64,000 nt of DNA. It comes from Eutrophovita brisbanensis (GTDB taxonomy: Bacteria; Pseudomonadota; Gammaproteobacteria; Burkholderiales; Eutrophovitaceae). The notes beneath the pieces are model-generated. The model was not told where the DNA came from. It made no database searches and saw nothing but the letters and a program-made list of their open reading frames with translations. Positions 43,343-51,832 of this stretch are shown piece by piece. A program made the position numbers and the translations under genes. Within the stretch, counting starts at the first letter, position 1, and every line of letters begins with the position of its first letter. Where the stretch lies: positions 558,001-622,000 of the forward strand of contig JAYQTM010000001.1 of assembly GCA_038147395.1 (NCBI GenBank), read 5' to 3'.

Positions 43343-44530
43343 CTACTCTCCTGTTACTCTGTACGTATCAACCACATCCCAATCCAGCTCAATACCCAAC
43401 CCTGGCTCCTCCGATAAAACGATCTCTCCCGTTCCTGGATCTGGTGATAACGGATTGACCACCAATTGATTCATTAGGGCGTGAGCTGGAAATACTGTCT
43501 CCGCCATACTGCCATTTTTAATTGCACCTAGAAGGTGCACTCCAGCTGCAACAGCTACAGCAGAGCCATGTATGTGTGGTGCGACAGGAAGGTTTGCTGC
43601 CTGAGCAAGGTGTGCGATCTTTAGGCATTCCGTGAGGCCGCCAGACCATGCGACGTCAGGTTGGACAAAATGGACGGCTCGACAAGCAATATATCGTTGA
43701 AAATCGATGGTGCCATAGCTGCAGGTTTCGTATCCTGCGATGGGGATGTCAACCCTTCGCGCGACCTCTTGACTTCCCTTGACGTCGTCCGGCCAGACAG
43801 GCTCCTCGAACCAGTAGATATCATACGGTTCCATTTTTTTACCCATTCGGATTGCCGTGGCAACATCCCAAGCACCATTTGCGTCAACACAGAGTTTTAG
43901 GTCTGGTCCTATTGTTTGTCGGACAAGAGCAATGCGCTCAATATCGCGTTCTAGACTTACTTCCGCAATGCCGCAATCTTCTGAGGCTCGCAGTGGCGAT
44001 AGTTCTACACCGCTATTGCGCCCGACTTTCATCTTGACCGCTCGAAAACCGGCATGGACATAGGATTTCATTTCATTTTCAAGTACGGATAGATTGTCGT
44101 CGCGTGTGTAAAAGCCACCGGTCGCGTAAGCAGGCACTCGCTTCCTGTATCCGCCCATCAAACGCCAACAGGGAAGTCCCGTCGCTTTTCCTTTTAAATC
44201 CCAAAGTGCGATGTCAAGTCCGCTAATCGCTGCGATCAGCGCACCACCCCGAGCGTGCTTATAAGCACGTTTATGCATACGATCCCAAAGAAGCTCGGTG
44301 TTAATGGGGTCACTTCCGATGAGGTACGGTTTCAACTCGTGATCAATGAGATGTGCAGTGGATGCCATTGGTCCGCCGAAATGAGCTGCTTCACCAATTC
44401 CGTACTCACCAGTGTCGGTCACTATTTGCACCAGCAAGGCTGGTTTGTTTTTCATGGTGTAGTTTGCGTCGTATACCGTCTCGTTGAGTGGTGCTTCTAC
44501 GGGTATCGTTCGAATCTCTGTTATTCTCAT
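43343..44530 (-). CDS. Mandelate racemase/muconate lactonizing enzyme family protein (enolase superfamily)
   Basis: 395 residues. Enolase-superfamily enzyme, probably a sugar-acid dehydratase or racemase. N-terminal capping domain (1-125), then a barrel with the KxK base pair (Lys166, Lys168 in AVKMKVG), metal ligands Asp216 (VDANGAW), Glu242 (WFEEP) and Glu268 (AGYE), and a late PHIHGSA histidine (319 or 321). These fit the mandelate racemase subgroup, where Lys and His are opposed. A 20-residue insert follows the KxK strand (about 172-192), which is unusual. Downstream of the LarA-like gene on the same strand. Confidence 0.88.
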   Translation of the reverse strand: MRITEIRTIPVEAPLNETVYDANYTMKNKPALLVQIVTDTGEYGIGEAAHFGGPMASTAHLIDHELKPYLIGSDPINTELLWDRMHKRAYKHARGGALIAAISGLDIALWDLKGKATGLPCWRLMGGYRKRVPAYATGGFYTRDDNLSVLENEMKSYVHAGFRAVKMKVGRNSGVELSPLRASEDCGIAEVSLERDIERIALVRQTIGPDLKLCVDANGAWDVATAIRMGKKMEPYDIYWFEEPVWPDDVKGSQEVARRVDIPIAGYETCSYGTIDFQRYIACRAVHFVQPDVAWSGGLTECLKIAHLAQAANLPVAPHIHGSAVAVAAGVHLLGAIKNGSMAETVFPAHALMNQLVVNPLSPDPGTGEIVLSEEPGLGIELDWDVVDTYRVTGE

Positions 44531-44853
44531 TAGGAAATTTTCAGATAATCTATATTCATTTAGGTTACTTAACGATTTTTAATCTGATTAATTTTTAATC
44601 AGCATAAACAAAGTTGAGACGCAGTAACAAAAAAACTTTGTATCAATTAAAAAGTTTTCCACGTTATCCACATTTTTTGTGGATAGACGTCATCAATCTT
44701 TCCCTTCTCGATGCTAAATGTGAGTTAAACCTCTCGGTTATAAATAATGCTTTAATTCCGAAACAAAAAATAAAAGTATTTTTTACTGTTAATTTGGAAT
44801 ATTGAGACTTGTCAATTTGATCGATTTGTTTTGGGTCGTGTTGCAAAAACAAT
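44531..44853. other. AT-rich intergenic region with three inverted repeats and DnaA-box-like sites
   Basis: 323 bases between two minus-strand genes, clearly richer in A+T than the flanks. It holds CTGATTAA/TTAATCAG (44584-44602), ACAAAGTT/AACTTTGT (44608-44641), and ATCCACA/TGTGGAT (44666-44684). The last pair includes a perfect DnaA-box consensus TTATCCACA (44664-44672) and an inverted TGTGGATAG (44678-44686), with TTTTCCACG directly before (44655-44663). No gene is supported here. None of the hairpins has a T tract in the direction expected for a terminator. Confidence 0.6.
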
Positions 44854-46149
44854 TCAGAAGTCACAAAGTTTGGATTGTGCGTCGAACAAAAATTCACTAG
44901 GCGTCGAGATCACTTCAAATAAATCTGGTCTATCTTGGATCTCGCTGATCATGTTTTCAGAAATGTCAATTTCTCCCAGAGATAATGTATTCTTGATTCT
45001 TACAATTCTGCATTCGTCTACTTTTTTTCTCACTACAGTCTTTACTGCGAGGGCTATTGCCTCTCGATCTGTGTTCATCACGATCGGTATGGCTGCACCA
45101 TCTAAGTTCATTGATGTAATGACATTGGCGTAGGTTGCGCCAATGTCAATGGATTGGTAAAGACGCATCGTCGTAACGTCGGCACCACCAATACCAGTGG
45201 CATTTCCATGGCTCTCTGGCGTCAAGCCCAGAACCACGATTTTTTGAACCGTCAATTCGTTGTTCCATTCGACAGCTCTTCGATTCCGGCCCGTGATATT
45301 TGGATCATATCCAGCACCGCTAATATTTTTACCCATCTCATCGATGACGAGCACGTCAATGTCCGTAAAATTTAGTTTTGGCATATTCCGTTTCGCTAGA
45401 TCCTGTAGAAACGGCTCTCTTTCACCAATTTGGTGTGCTGGAATAATTTCAATGACTGCTGTTTGATCGTAGGCATTCTCGACGACACCCACACCGAACA
45501 TCACATTACGCGCTTTGATGTTTACATCACGAACTTTTGGTAACAATGATGGAAACATATCCATCCCATGTTGGTGGTAAGTGGCAGCACCAACTATTTT
45601 GCCGATACCTATGGCAAGCATTTTCGTTAAGCCACTCTCTGTTGCACCTCTAAATGCAGTATGCGGTTTAATCCTGTTGATAACGACAATTCCATCCGCT
45701 TTAGCGGCGTTGGCATCCATGTGAACCGGGGTTCCATCGGTGAGGTGTCCCACAATGACAGTCTCCATTGTTGCCCGGATCGGGACACCGATCGCCTCCT
45801 CCGTGATGCCGTATCCTTCAAGTACGTTTTTTTGACCGTCTGCTGTTGCCGCTCCATGACTCCCCATGCATGGGAAAATAAATGGCTGAGCCCCGGCTGC
45901 TTTAAGTTCTGAGACGACAGCTCGCGTGATGACATCGATGTTGGCAATTCCTCGACTACCGCAGCCTACCGCGATTGTCTGCCCGGCTTTTATGGTCCTT
46001 ACTATTGCTTCTTTTTTAAATTCCTCTGCGATGACTCGTGGAATATCATCAATGATAGGGGCTTCAAAATTTTGTTTTACACGAACCATTTTACTTAGCG
46101 GGAAGTTAAGCCCACCAGCTATATTGACGTCAATATTGTCGGATATCAC
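44854..46149 (-). CDS. LarA-like (DUF2088) protein, divergent paralogue of the lactate racemase family
   Basis: 431 residues from GTG 46149, with AAGGGG five bases upstream. It has the two-domain layout of the LarA family: VGCGSRGIANID, CMGSHGAAT (His98), then NRIKPHTAFRGATESGLTKM (His163, Lys176) and YHQHGM (His192, His194). In LarA the lysine that carries the nickel pincer cofactor lies ten residues after the second histidine; here the best lysine is 13 after, so cofactor use may differ. No DUF362-type iron-sulfur motif. It follows the LarA gene by 55 bases. Function is not assignable beyond the family. Confidence 0.75.
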   Translation of the reverse strand: MISDNIDVNIAGGLNFPLSKMVRVKQNFEAPIIDDIPRVIAEEFKKEAIVRTIKAGQTIAVGCGSRGIANIDVITRAVVSELKAAGAQPFIFPCMGSHGAATADGQKNVLEGYGITEEAIGVPIRATMETVIVGHLTDGTPVHMDANAAKADGIVVINRIKPHTAFRGATESGLTKMLAIGIGKIVGAATYHQHGMDMFPSLLPKVRDVNIKARNVMFGVGVVENAYDQTAVIEIIPAHQIGEREPFLQDLAKRNMPKLNFTDIDVLVIDEMGKNISGAGYDPNITGRNRRAVEWNNELTVQKIVVLGLTPESHGNATGIGGADVTTMRLYQSIDIGATYANVITSMNLDGAAIPIVMNTDREAIALAVKTVVRKKVDECRIVRIKNTLSLGEIDISENMISEIQDRPDLFEVISTPSEFLFDAQSKLCDF

Positions 46150-46204
46150 AGAATCCCCTTTTCTATTTATTCTTTTTAAAATTTAATCGTTTTGGCCGTG
46201 GCAA

Positions 46205-47500
46205 TCAATCTTGAAGTCTGGGGACGACGTACGGTCCCTCTGGGATGATCGCGAGACTGGTTTCCCCTAGCGTGTTCTTATTCCTTTGGGCGCAGTGGCG
46301 GATAAACTCATTGATATCTGAAATCATATTCACTCCCGTGAGCGCGCGATCAGCCTCATTCAGTCCAGTGGTGTACAAGTTGATGTTGCCTACCTTCATC
46401 GCTTTAGTTTGCATCTGCGTTTGCCATTCGTCGACTGATGCGTAGTCTTTTTTAGCAATCGACTCGCAAAACGATGTGTAACCTAGCTTTATGAGGCGAC
46501 GTTGCGCATCTTTATATTCGCTCGACCCGAGCCCCTCGGAGCAATCCGACACAATGATAAGGTCGCCACCAGGTTGCAAGATTTTGTACGGGGTGACCAT
46601 CCCCTTCACAGTTTGGTAGTACGTTTGATCGAGTGGATATCCCGCGGCGCTAGTTACGATGGTTTGGAAACGGCGAGCGACTGTGACTGAGAGGTATTCT
46701 TGTGCAAAATTGACAGATTCCAAATGACTGCTAATGATCTCTCCGAAATTTACATAAGATAAATTTCTGTGCTCATCTAACACGGTGTTAACGCAATAAA
46801 CCGGACCCAGCATACTGACGATTTCAGTTTGTTCCTCGTGAAGCGGGTTCCCCACTAAGATACAGCTGTCCGCGTATGGATCAGACATAAATTTATGGTT
46901 ATGAAATGTCGTGATGGTTTCCTCGTGGGCGATTCCAGGGGCGATGACTTTTCTCCCTCCTGAATATCCCGCCATGAAGTGTGGTTCGACGAGGCCTGTG
47001 ACGATTTTTACCTCGGCGTCAACAAATCGACGGTCCAGGCGCACCACAGTGCCTTTGCTTGTCGTCCCGACCAACACGTGTTCATCACTCTTTTTTGCGT
47101 TATGGTTGACGATTTCAATGTTTTCTAAAATCCATTTATCACCAATCAGTCTTGATAATTCATCTCCTAAGTTGGGGCGATGAAGTCCAGTAGCGACTAA
47201 GATTTTAATTGAGGTTCGTGGTATCCCCGCCGTCATCAATTCAGATACGATTTCTGGAAGTAAAAGACCATTTGGCACTGGCCTTGTGATGTCACAAATG
47301 AGGATGCAGGCGCTTTCTTTATTTCTTGCGACCACTTGGAGCGATGGACCAGAGGACGGGGATAGCAGTGCCTTTTGAACTGCGCGCCGTGGCTCTGGAA
47401 CGATTGGCATCTTAGGCTTACGAATGATTTCGGCTTCCCATGATTCATCTATTTCGATGGGAATCGAGCCACGTCCATAGTTCAGATTGATCTTCGTCAT
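46205..47500 (-). CDS. LarA-family nickel-dependent hydroxyacid racemase/epimerase
   Basis: 431 residues. LarA enzymes invert the alpha carbon of hydroxyacids with a nickel-pincer nucleotide linked to a lysine. The key residues are all visible and even numbered as in Lactiplantibacillus LarA: DITRPVP (70-76), GLHRPN (His107), VEPHFMAGYSGGRK (His174, Lys184) and FHNHKF (His200). Relatives act on lactate, malate, 2-hydroxyglutarate or gluconate; substrate cannot be read here. The cofactor genes larB, larC and larE are not in the window and must be elsewhere if the enzyme is active. Upstream of the LarA-like paralogue. Confidence 0.85.
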   Translation of the reverse strand: MTKINLNYGRGSIPIEIDESWEAEIIRKPKMPIVPEPRRAVQKALLSPSSGPSLQVVARNKESACILICDITRPVPNGLLLPEIVSELMTAGIPRTSIKILVATGLHRPNLGDELSRLIGDKWILENIEIVNHNAKKSDEHVLVGTTSKGTVVRLDRRFVDAEVKIVTGLVEPHFMAGYSGGRKVIAPGIAHEETITTFHNHKFMSDPYADSCILVGNPLHEEQTEIVSMLGPVYCVNTVLDEHRNLSYVNFGEIISSHLESVNFAQEYLSVTVARRFQTIVTSAAGYPLDQTYYQTVKGMVTPYKILQPGGDLIIVSDCSEGLGSSEYKDAQRRLIKLGYTSFCESIAKKDYASVDEWQTQMQTKAMKVGNINLYTTGLNEADRALTGVNMISDINEFIRHCAQRNKNTLGETSLAIIPEGPYVVPRLQD

Positions 47501-47569
47501 ATGAATGTAGCCTCACGTTTTTGGTTCATGTTGGATCCAACTTGAGTTCATGGAAAGTATTAGATGGCC

Positions 47570-47953
47570 TTAAAAAATTGCGTAGATCGTTATTAAGAAT
47601 GACCCAACGCACGCTATATTAAGTATAAGGCCAGCAGCACTCAGTCCCCGTGCGAGCAACGAATTGTTTGGGTGAGTTCCTTTAATGATATATAAAGACA
47701 CGACTGCAGCGACCAGGCAAAGTCCGGGTACGAGCACAAGGATGGGGATGGTGATTAGATATGTAAACGTATTTCCAAAGTCCTCGGGTGTTGCTAAGTT
47801 TGCGATAATAAATAACCCAAATATGCCGGCCATGAGTACGAGCACGCTCGTGAGCAGAGGGTTTTTCAGTGCTTTGGGTGTTGTAGAGTCTTCTTCGGGA
47901 ACCGTATTTGTCACATTTAATCGCGGATAACGTTTTACTGTTTTGAAAGCCAT
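47570..47953 (-). CDS. Small membrane protein of unknown function
   Basis: 127 residues, no recognised family. A hydrophilic N-terminus (1-30) is followed by three hydrophobic helices (about 33-54, 62-90 and 103-126). Glycine- and alanine-rich helix faces suggest packing in the membrane. Start ATG 47953 lies only six bases from the earliest possible start of the divergent phosphatase gene. It is the first gene of the minus-strand set leading to larA; co-transcription is likely but its role there is unknown. Confidence 0.6.
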   Translation of the reverse strand: MAFKTVKRYPRLNVTNTVPEEDSTTPKALKNPLLTSVLVLMAGIFGLFIIANLATPEDFGNTFTYLITIPILVLVPGLCLVAAVVSLYIIKGTHPNNSLLARGLSAAGLILNIACVGSFLITIYAIF

Positions 47954-47959
47954 ACAATC

Positions 47960-49516
47960 TTGACTAAGTGTATATCGACCAGTCTATCAAATCGCCATAT
48001 CTCGATTTTTTGGAGAAAATGGTGCGCGTTGTTTTTAACTCTGTGTCCTGTCATCTTACTATCTGGCAATGTGGTTGCAGCCACCGAGGATCAACGAAAG
48101 GTTCTTGAGTCTGAGCTGACGGCGGTGGTGAATCGAGCCCATGCGAAAAATGTGATTTTGTTTGTTGGCGACGGGATGGGTGTCTCCACGGTAACCGCCG
48201 CTAGGATATTCGATGGGCAGCGAAAAGGATTGCTGGGTGAAGAGAATAGTCTTTCCTTTGAACAATTCCCCTTCCTAGCACTATCAAAGACTTACAGCGC
48301 AAATCAGCAAACCCCAGATTCCGCTCCGACCATGAGTGCAATGATGACTGGAGTGAAGACCAATGGGGGTGTGATTGGTGTGGACGAATCGATAAATTTC
48401 GGAGAGGAGAGTTGGCAAAAGATCGTGAGAGGAACCGTGCCCAATCTTATCGAGTTGGCGGAGCAAGCAGGATTATCCACTGGTATTGTGACCACGTCCC
48501 GCCTCACTCATGCGACTCCTGCCGCGTGCTTCGCTCACACTTCTAATAGAAACTGGGAATCTGATGCGGATGTGCCGACCTCTTCAGATGTTCCTGACAT
48601 TGCAAGCCAATTCGTTGATTTTTCTTATGGGGATGGAATTGATGTGGCTCTGGGTGGGGGGCTAAGTGCTTTTATCCCTACCGGTGGATCAAAATTGGTG
48701 GTGGGTGAGGGGAAGCGTGATGATGGGCGCGACTTGATTGAAGACTGGACGAGAAGATTTCCAGATGGTTCTGTCGTATTTTCTCGAGAGGAGCTCCTCT
48801 CTTTACCTGGTCGAGATGTGCGAAAGGTGTTCGGCATTTTTAGCGAATCTCACATGCCTTATCGAACCGATTTGAATTCTGAACAAATGACAGTACCCAC
48901 CTTACCCGAAATGACACGAGCGGCGATTGAGACGCTCTCTAAAAATGAGCGTGGATTCTTTCTGCATGTGGAATCCGCGCGCATCGATCACGGTCATCAT
49001 GCGAATAATGCCTACCGAGCATTAGCAGAGGTAGTGGAGCTGTCGCGAGCTGTTGACGTGGCTCTAGATATGGTTGACCTCAAAGAGACGTTGATTATAG
49101 TGACCGCTGATCATAGCCACGTATTTACCATCTCGGGTTACCCTAAGCGGGGTAATCCTATACTTGGCAAGGTAGTAGAGCCAGGTCATAATTCGCCAAA
49201 ACTAGATGCTGATGGCCGTCCCTACACCACTTTGGGGTATGTTAACGGTCCCGGTATGCATGTTTTGGATCCCGGTGGGGACATGGTCTACGACGAGCTG
49301 ATAAATGCTGGCCGTGAGAACTTAGATGTGGTCGATACCGAGTCGCCAACCTATCATCAAGAAACGCTCATCCCGCTCTCAGCTGAGACACATGGAGGCG
49401 AAGACGTTGCCATTTATGCGACTGGACCGAGCGCGTATTTGTTTCGTGGCGTGAAGGAGCAAAACTATGTTTTCGAAGTAATGGCATACGCATTGAAACT
49501 GAGAGGGGACAAATAA
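47960..49516 (+). CDS. Alkaline phosphatase (PhoA-type), exported
   Basis: 518 residues by the longest frame. Periplasmic metal-dependent phosphomonoesterase. Motifs in order: ILFVGDGMGVST (metal Asp), TPDSAPTMSAMMTGVKT (nucleophile Ser), HVESARIDHGHH (metal ligands), IVTADHSH and AETHGGEDVAIYA (last metal histidine). A hydrophobic segment at about residues 23-41, ending VVAA, is the signal peptide. The start is doubtful: TTG 47960 has no ribosome site and abuts the divergent gene. An ATG at 48019 with GGAG just before it would give an excellent signal peptide if one T were removed from the T5 run at 48032-48036. PhoB control is unproven. Confidence 0.88.
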   Translation: MTKCISTSLSNRHISIFWRKWCALFLTLCPVILLSGNVVAATEDQRKVLESELTAVVNRAHAKNVILFVGDGMGVSTVTAARIFDGQRKGLLGEENSLSFEQFPFLALSKTYSANQQTPDSAPTMSAMMTGVKTNGGVIGVDESINFGEESWQKIVRGTVPNLIELAEQAGLSTGIVTTSRLTHATPAACFAHTSNRNWESDADVPTSSDVPDIASQFVDFSYGDGIDVALGGGLSAFIPTGGSKLVVGEGKRDDGRDLIEDWTRRFPDGSVVFSREELLSLPGRDVRKVFGIFSESHMPYRTDLNSEQMTVPTLPEMTRAAIETLSKNERGFFLHVESARIDHGHHANNAYRALAEVVELSRAVDVALDMVDLKETLIIVTADHSHVFTISGYPKRGNPILGKVVEPGHNSPKLDADGRPYTTLGYVNGPGMHVLDPGGDMVYDELINAGRENLDVVDTESPTYHQETLIPLSAETHGGEDVAIYATGPSAYLFRGVKEQNYVFEVMAYALKLRGDK

Positions 49517-49520
49517 CAAA

Positions 49521-49989
49521 ATGCAGACGATCGAAGACCGGCTCAATGAGCTGAACATCACGTTGCCAACCGTGAAGTCACCTGCCTTTAACTATATGGC
49601 AACAGTAACCTCCGGCAATCTTTGTTACATCAGTGGACAGCTGCCGTGGCAGGAAGATGGCGGCCTGATAACCGGTAAAGTTGCTGAGAGTTGCTCCATT
49701 GACGAGGCGCGGCGAGCGGCTGAACGGTGTGTCTTGGCAGCATTGTCTCAGCTCAAGCATACCTTGGGTGATCTTGATTCTGTGGTTCGTGTGGTCAAGC
49801 TGACGGGTTTTGTGTCATCGGCCTCCGGGTTTCATTGAACAGCCACGCGTCTTGGATGCGGCGTCGGACCTTCTTGTGCAAATTTTCGGAGAGCGAGGAC
49901 GTCACTCAAGAAGCGCTGTGGGCGTAGCAGAGCTACCACGTGGAGTCCCTGTGGAAATTGAGTTTGTGATAGAAATCGCGGTTTCTTGA
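49521..49989 (+). CDS. RidA/YjgF-family protein, interrupted by a one-base insertion
   Basis: RidA-family proteins hydrolyse reactive enamines or imines, or have unknown roles; this one belongs to the larger YjgF-like subgroup (about 155 residues). ATG 49521 starts four bases after the phosphatase stop. The first 105 residues match (NYMATVTSGNLCYISGQLPW, LTGFVSSASGF), then a stop appears at 49836-49838. One frame over, the expected C-terminus follows: EQPRVLDAASDLLVQIFGER, GRHSRSAVGVAELPRGVPVE, ending at TGA 49987-49989. The switch is at GGGTTT (49827-49832). Removing one base restores the family sequence. It is probably a sequence error, as in rplS and tsaD. Confidence 0.85.
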
Positions 49990-50007
49990 CCCCTCGGTGC
50001 ATGGGTG

Positions 50008-50044
50008 ACGCCCGATAGGGATCGAGGTTTCGGGCGTTCGTGTT
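50008..50044 (+). terminator. Probable terminator after the RidA-family gene
   Basis: Stem ACGCCCGA (50008-50015) / TCGGGCGT (50030-50037) with a 14-base loop, followed by TCGTGTTTTA. The T tract is interrupted, so efficiency is uncertain; it may act for both convergent genes. Confidence 0.5.
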
Positions 50045-51145
50045 TTATTCGGCTTCATATCTTGCGATAATTTCCTCTAGCGGGTCTCGGCCAAGACCCG
50101 GGCCTTCAGGCAGTCTCAGGTATCCATTCGATGGGACGATATCATCCCCATAAACATGCGCTTCGCAGTCAAAAAACCGCCATTCAACCAGCGGGTCGGA
50201 CGACATAGAAGCAACAGCATGAATTGCCGCGAGTAAGCCAGGCCCCTCGTAAAAGCTGTGTGGGACCACTCTGACGCTAAATTGATCTGCTAGGGCAAAT
50301 ACCTCTTTCAATGTTGAGATACCTCCCGTTTTTATTGGGCTGGGTTGAACAATATCCACCGAGTTTGATTCGAAGAGGGTTCGGTACTGTGTCAGCGTCG
50401 CAGCGTTTTCCCCCGCTGCAACTGGAATGCCGCCCTTTGTTTTAATTCTTGCCAATGCCTGGTGATCCTCTGGTGGCCAAACCGGCTCTTCAAGCCAGCT
50501 GGGATTTACAGACTGGAGTTTTTTAGCCATCTCAATGGCCTGATCCTCAGACCAAGGACAATTGACATCGAGCATGATGGCGATGTCATCACCCGCAACG
50601 TCTCTAGCAGCCACGATGCACTCATAATCGATTTCGTGCAATTTGATGTGACGAAATCCCTGGTCCACACATTTTTTGACGCTTTCTCTAACAGCGCTAG
50701 GGTCTCCGAATCTCACCAAACTGGCGTATGCTGGGATTTGCTGTTGTTTTGATTCTCCCAGCATGTCGGAAATTGAGGTCTTCGTTGTTTTACCTAAGAT
50801 GTCCCAAAGCGCAATGTCCAGTCCCGATAGGCCATAAATCACCGGCCCGCCTCGACCAAATATATGTAATTTTTTCTGCAAATCGTCCATGAATGTTTTT
50901 ATGTCTTCGACTGTTTGTCCCTCGCATAACGGTTTAATCATGGATTCTATGACGGCTTTTGTTCCGGGAATAATTGTGTATCCAAAAGCTTCTCCCCATC
51001 CGACCACACCCTCTGTGGTCTCGATTCGAACGAACAATGCATCTGCTGTGGACCAGTCTTTTCCCCCCCATGCGCTGGTCTGTGCCTCAGCGCCAACGGA
51101 ATAGGGGATACGAAGTTCAATAGTTTCTAGACTTTTGATTTTCAT
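50045..51145 (-). CDS. Mandelate racemase/muconate lactonizing enzyme family protein with K-x-H motif
   Basis: 366 residues, normal for the family. Enolase-superfamily enzyme. Capping domain with WGEAFGY and a 20s-loop SAWGGKDW; barrel with Lys168-Leu-His170 (RHIKLHE) where most members have KxK, metal ligands Asp193 (LDVNCPW), Glu219 (LEEPVW) and Glu246 (AAGEN), then IVQPSPIKTGGIS and His296 (VVPHSFYEGPG). The K-x-H and the late His-x-x-x-Glu imply a chemistry different from the first enolase in this window, perhaps a different dehydratase. AAGGA lies nine bases before the ATG. No close neighbour on the same strand. Confidence 0.86.
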   Translation of the reverse strand: MKIKSLETIELRIPYSVGAEAQTSAWGGKDWSTADALFVRIETTEGVVGWGEAFGYTIIPGTKAVIESMIKPLCEGQTVEDIKTFMDDLQKKLHIFGRGGPVIYGLSGLDIALWDILGKTTKTSISDMLGESKQQQIPAYASLVRFGDPSAVRESVKKCVDQGFRHIKLHEIDYECIVAARDVAGDDIAIMLDVNCPWSEDQAIEMAKKLQSVNPSWLEEPVWPPEDHQALARIKTKGGIPVAAGENAATLTQYRTLFESNSVDIVQPSPIKTGGISTLKEVFALADQFSVRVVPHSFYEGPGLLAAIHAVASMSSDPLVEWRFFDCEAHVYGDDIVPSNGYLRLPEGPGLGRDPLEEIIARYEAE

Positions 51146-51385
51146 GGCTAAATTCCTTCAATTTGCTTCGCTATCATCCGCGTCGGTCGATGCTTTCTGA
51201 GTTTTTATGATGCCAACGATATAAGAAACAAATCCACGCGTATAGCCTTCATTACATTTTTACCTTTACCGTTAAGACGACGGATTCCGCGCTGTAATTG
51301 GCCAAATTGGTCTTGGCTAGCCTCAACCACTGGTTTTTGTGCGAGTTTGTTTTCGTTCTGAGCCAATCCAGGGTCAAATGTACAA

Positions 51386-51414
51386 TTGACAACGAAAAGC
51401 TAAAACACGATAAT
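51386..51414 (+). promoter_or_regulatory. Strong sigma-70 promoter for the tRNA-tuf operon
   Basis: Perfect TTGACA (51386-51391), a 17-base spacer and GATAAT (51409-51414), followed by the GC-rich discriminator GCTCGG. It sits 14 bases before tRNA-Tyr. The discriminator is typical of stringently controlled stable RNA promoters. The rest of the 283-base gap (51146-51428) shows nothing clear. Confidence 0.87.
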
Positions 51415-51428
51415 GCTCGGCTTCGTTC

Positions 51429-51515
<87 letters not shown>

Positions 51516-51612
51516 TGATGTTGTAGTTTTTTTGGGGCGTTTTGTATAGCACTTAAGAAACTCGATTTTGCGGCGCGATCGATGTAGCGGTTGGGCCGTA
51601 AGTCGGTTGCGG

Positions 51613-51686
51613 GCGGGTGTAGCTCAATGGTAGAGCAGAAGCCTTCCAAGCTTACGACGAGGGTTCGATTCCCTTCACCCGCTCCA
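51613..51686 (+). tRNA. tRNA-Gly (TCC)
   Basis: 74 bases with CCA encoded. Acceptor GCGGGTG/CACCCGC, anticodon loop CTTCCAA, T loop TTCGATT. Lies between tRNA-Tyr and tRNA-Thr. Confidence 0.96.
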
Positions 51687-51705
51687 TGAGTTGCTTGAAC
51701 CGTGT

Positions 51706-51780
<75 letters not shown>

Positions 51781-51832
51781 TGCTTGGGCTTAAATTTTAA
51801 TTTTTTAGCATCAGTTTAATTAAGGGTTAGTT

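Noticed and set aside
44655..44686. Chromosomal origin of replication
   Set aside because: DnaA-box-like sites are few, and no dnaA, dnaN, gyrB, gidA or mnmE genes are near.
44614..44805. Short plus-strand open frame in the AT-rich gap
   Set aside because: No ribosome site, no recognisable domain, and low-complexity AT-rich codons.
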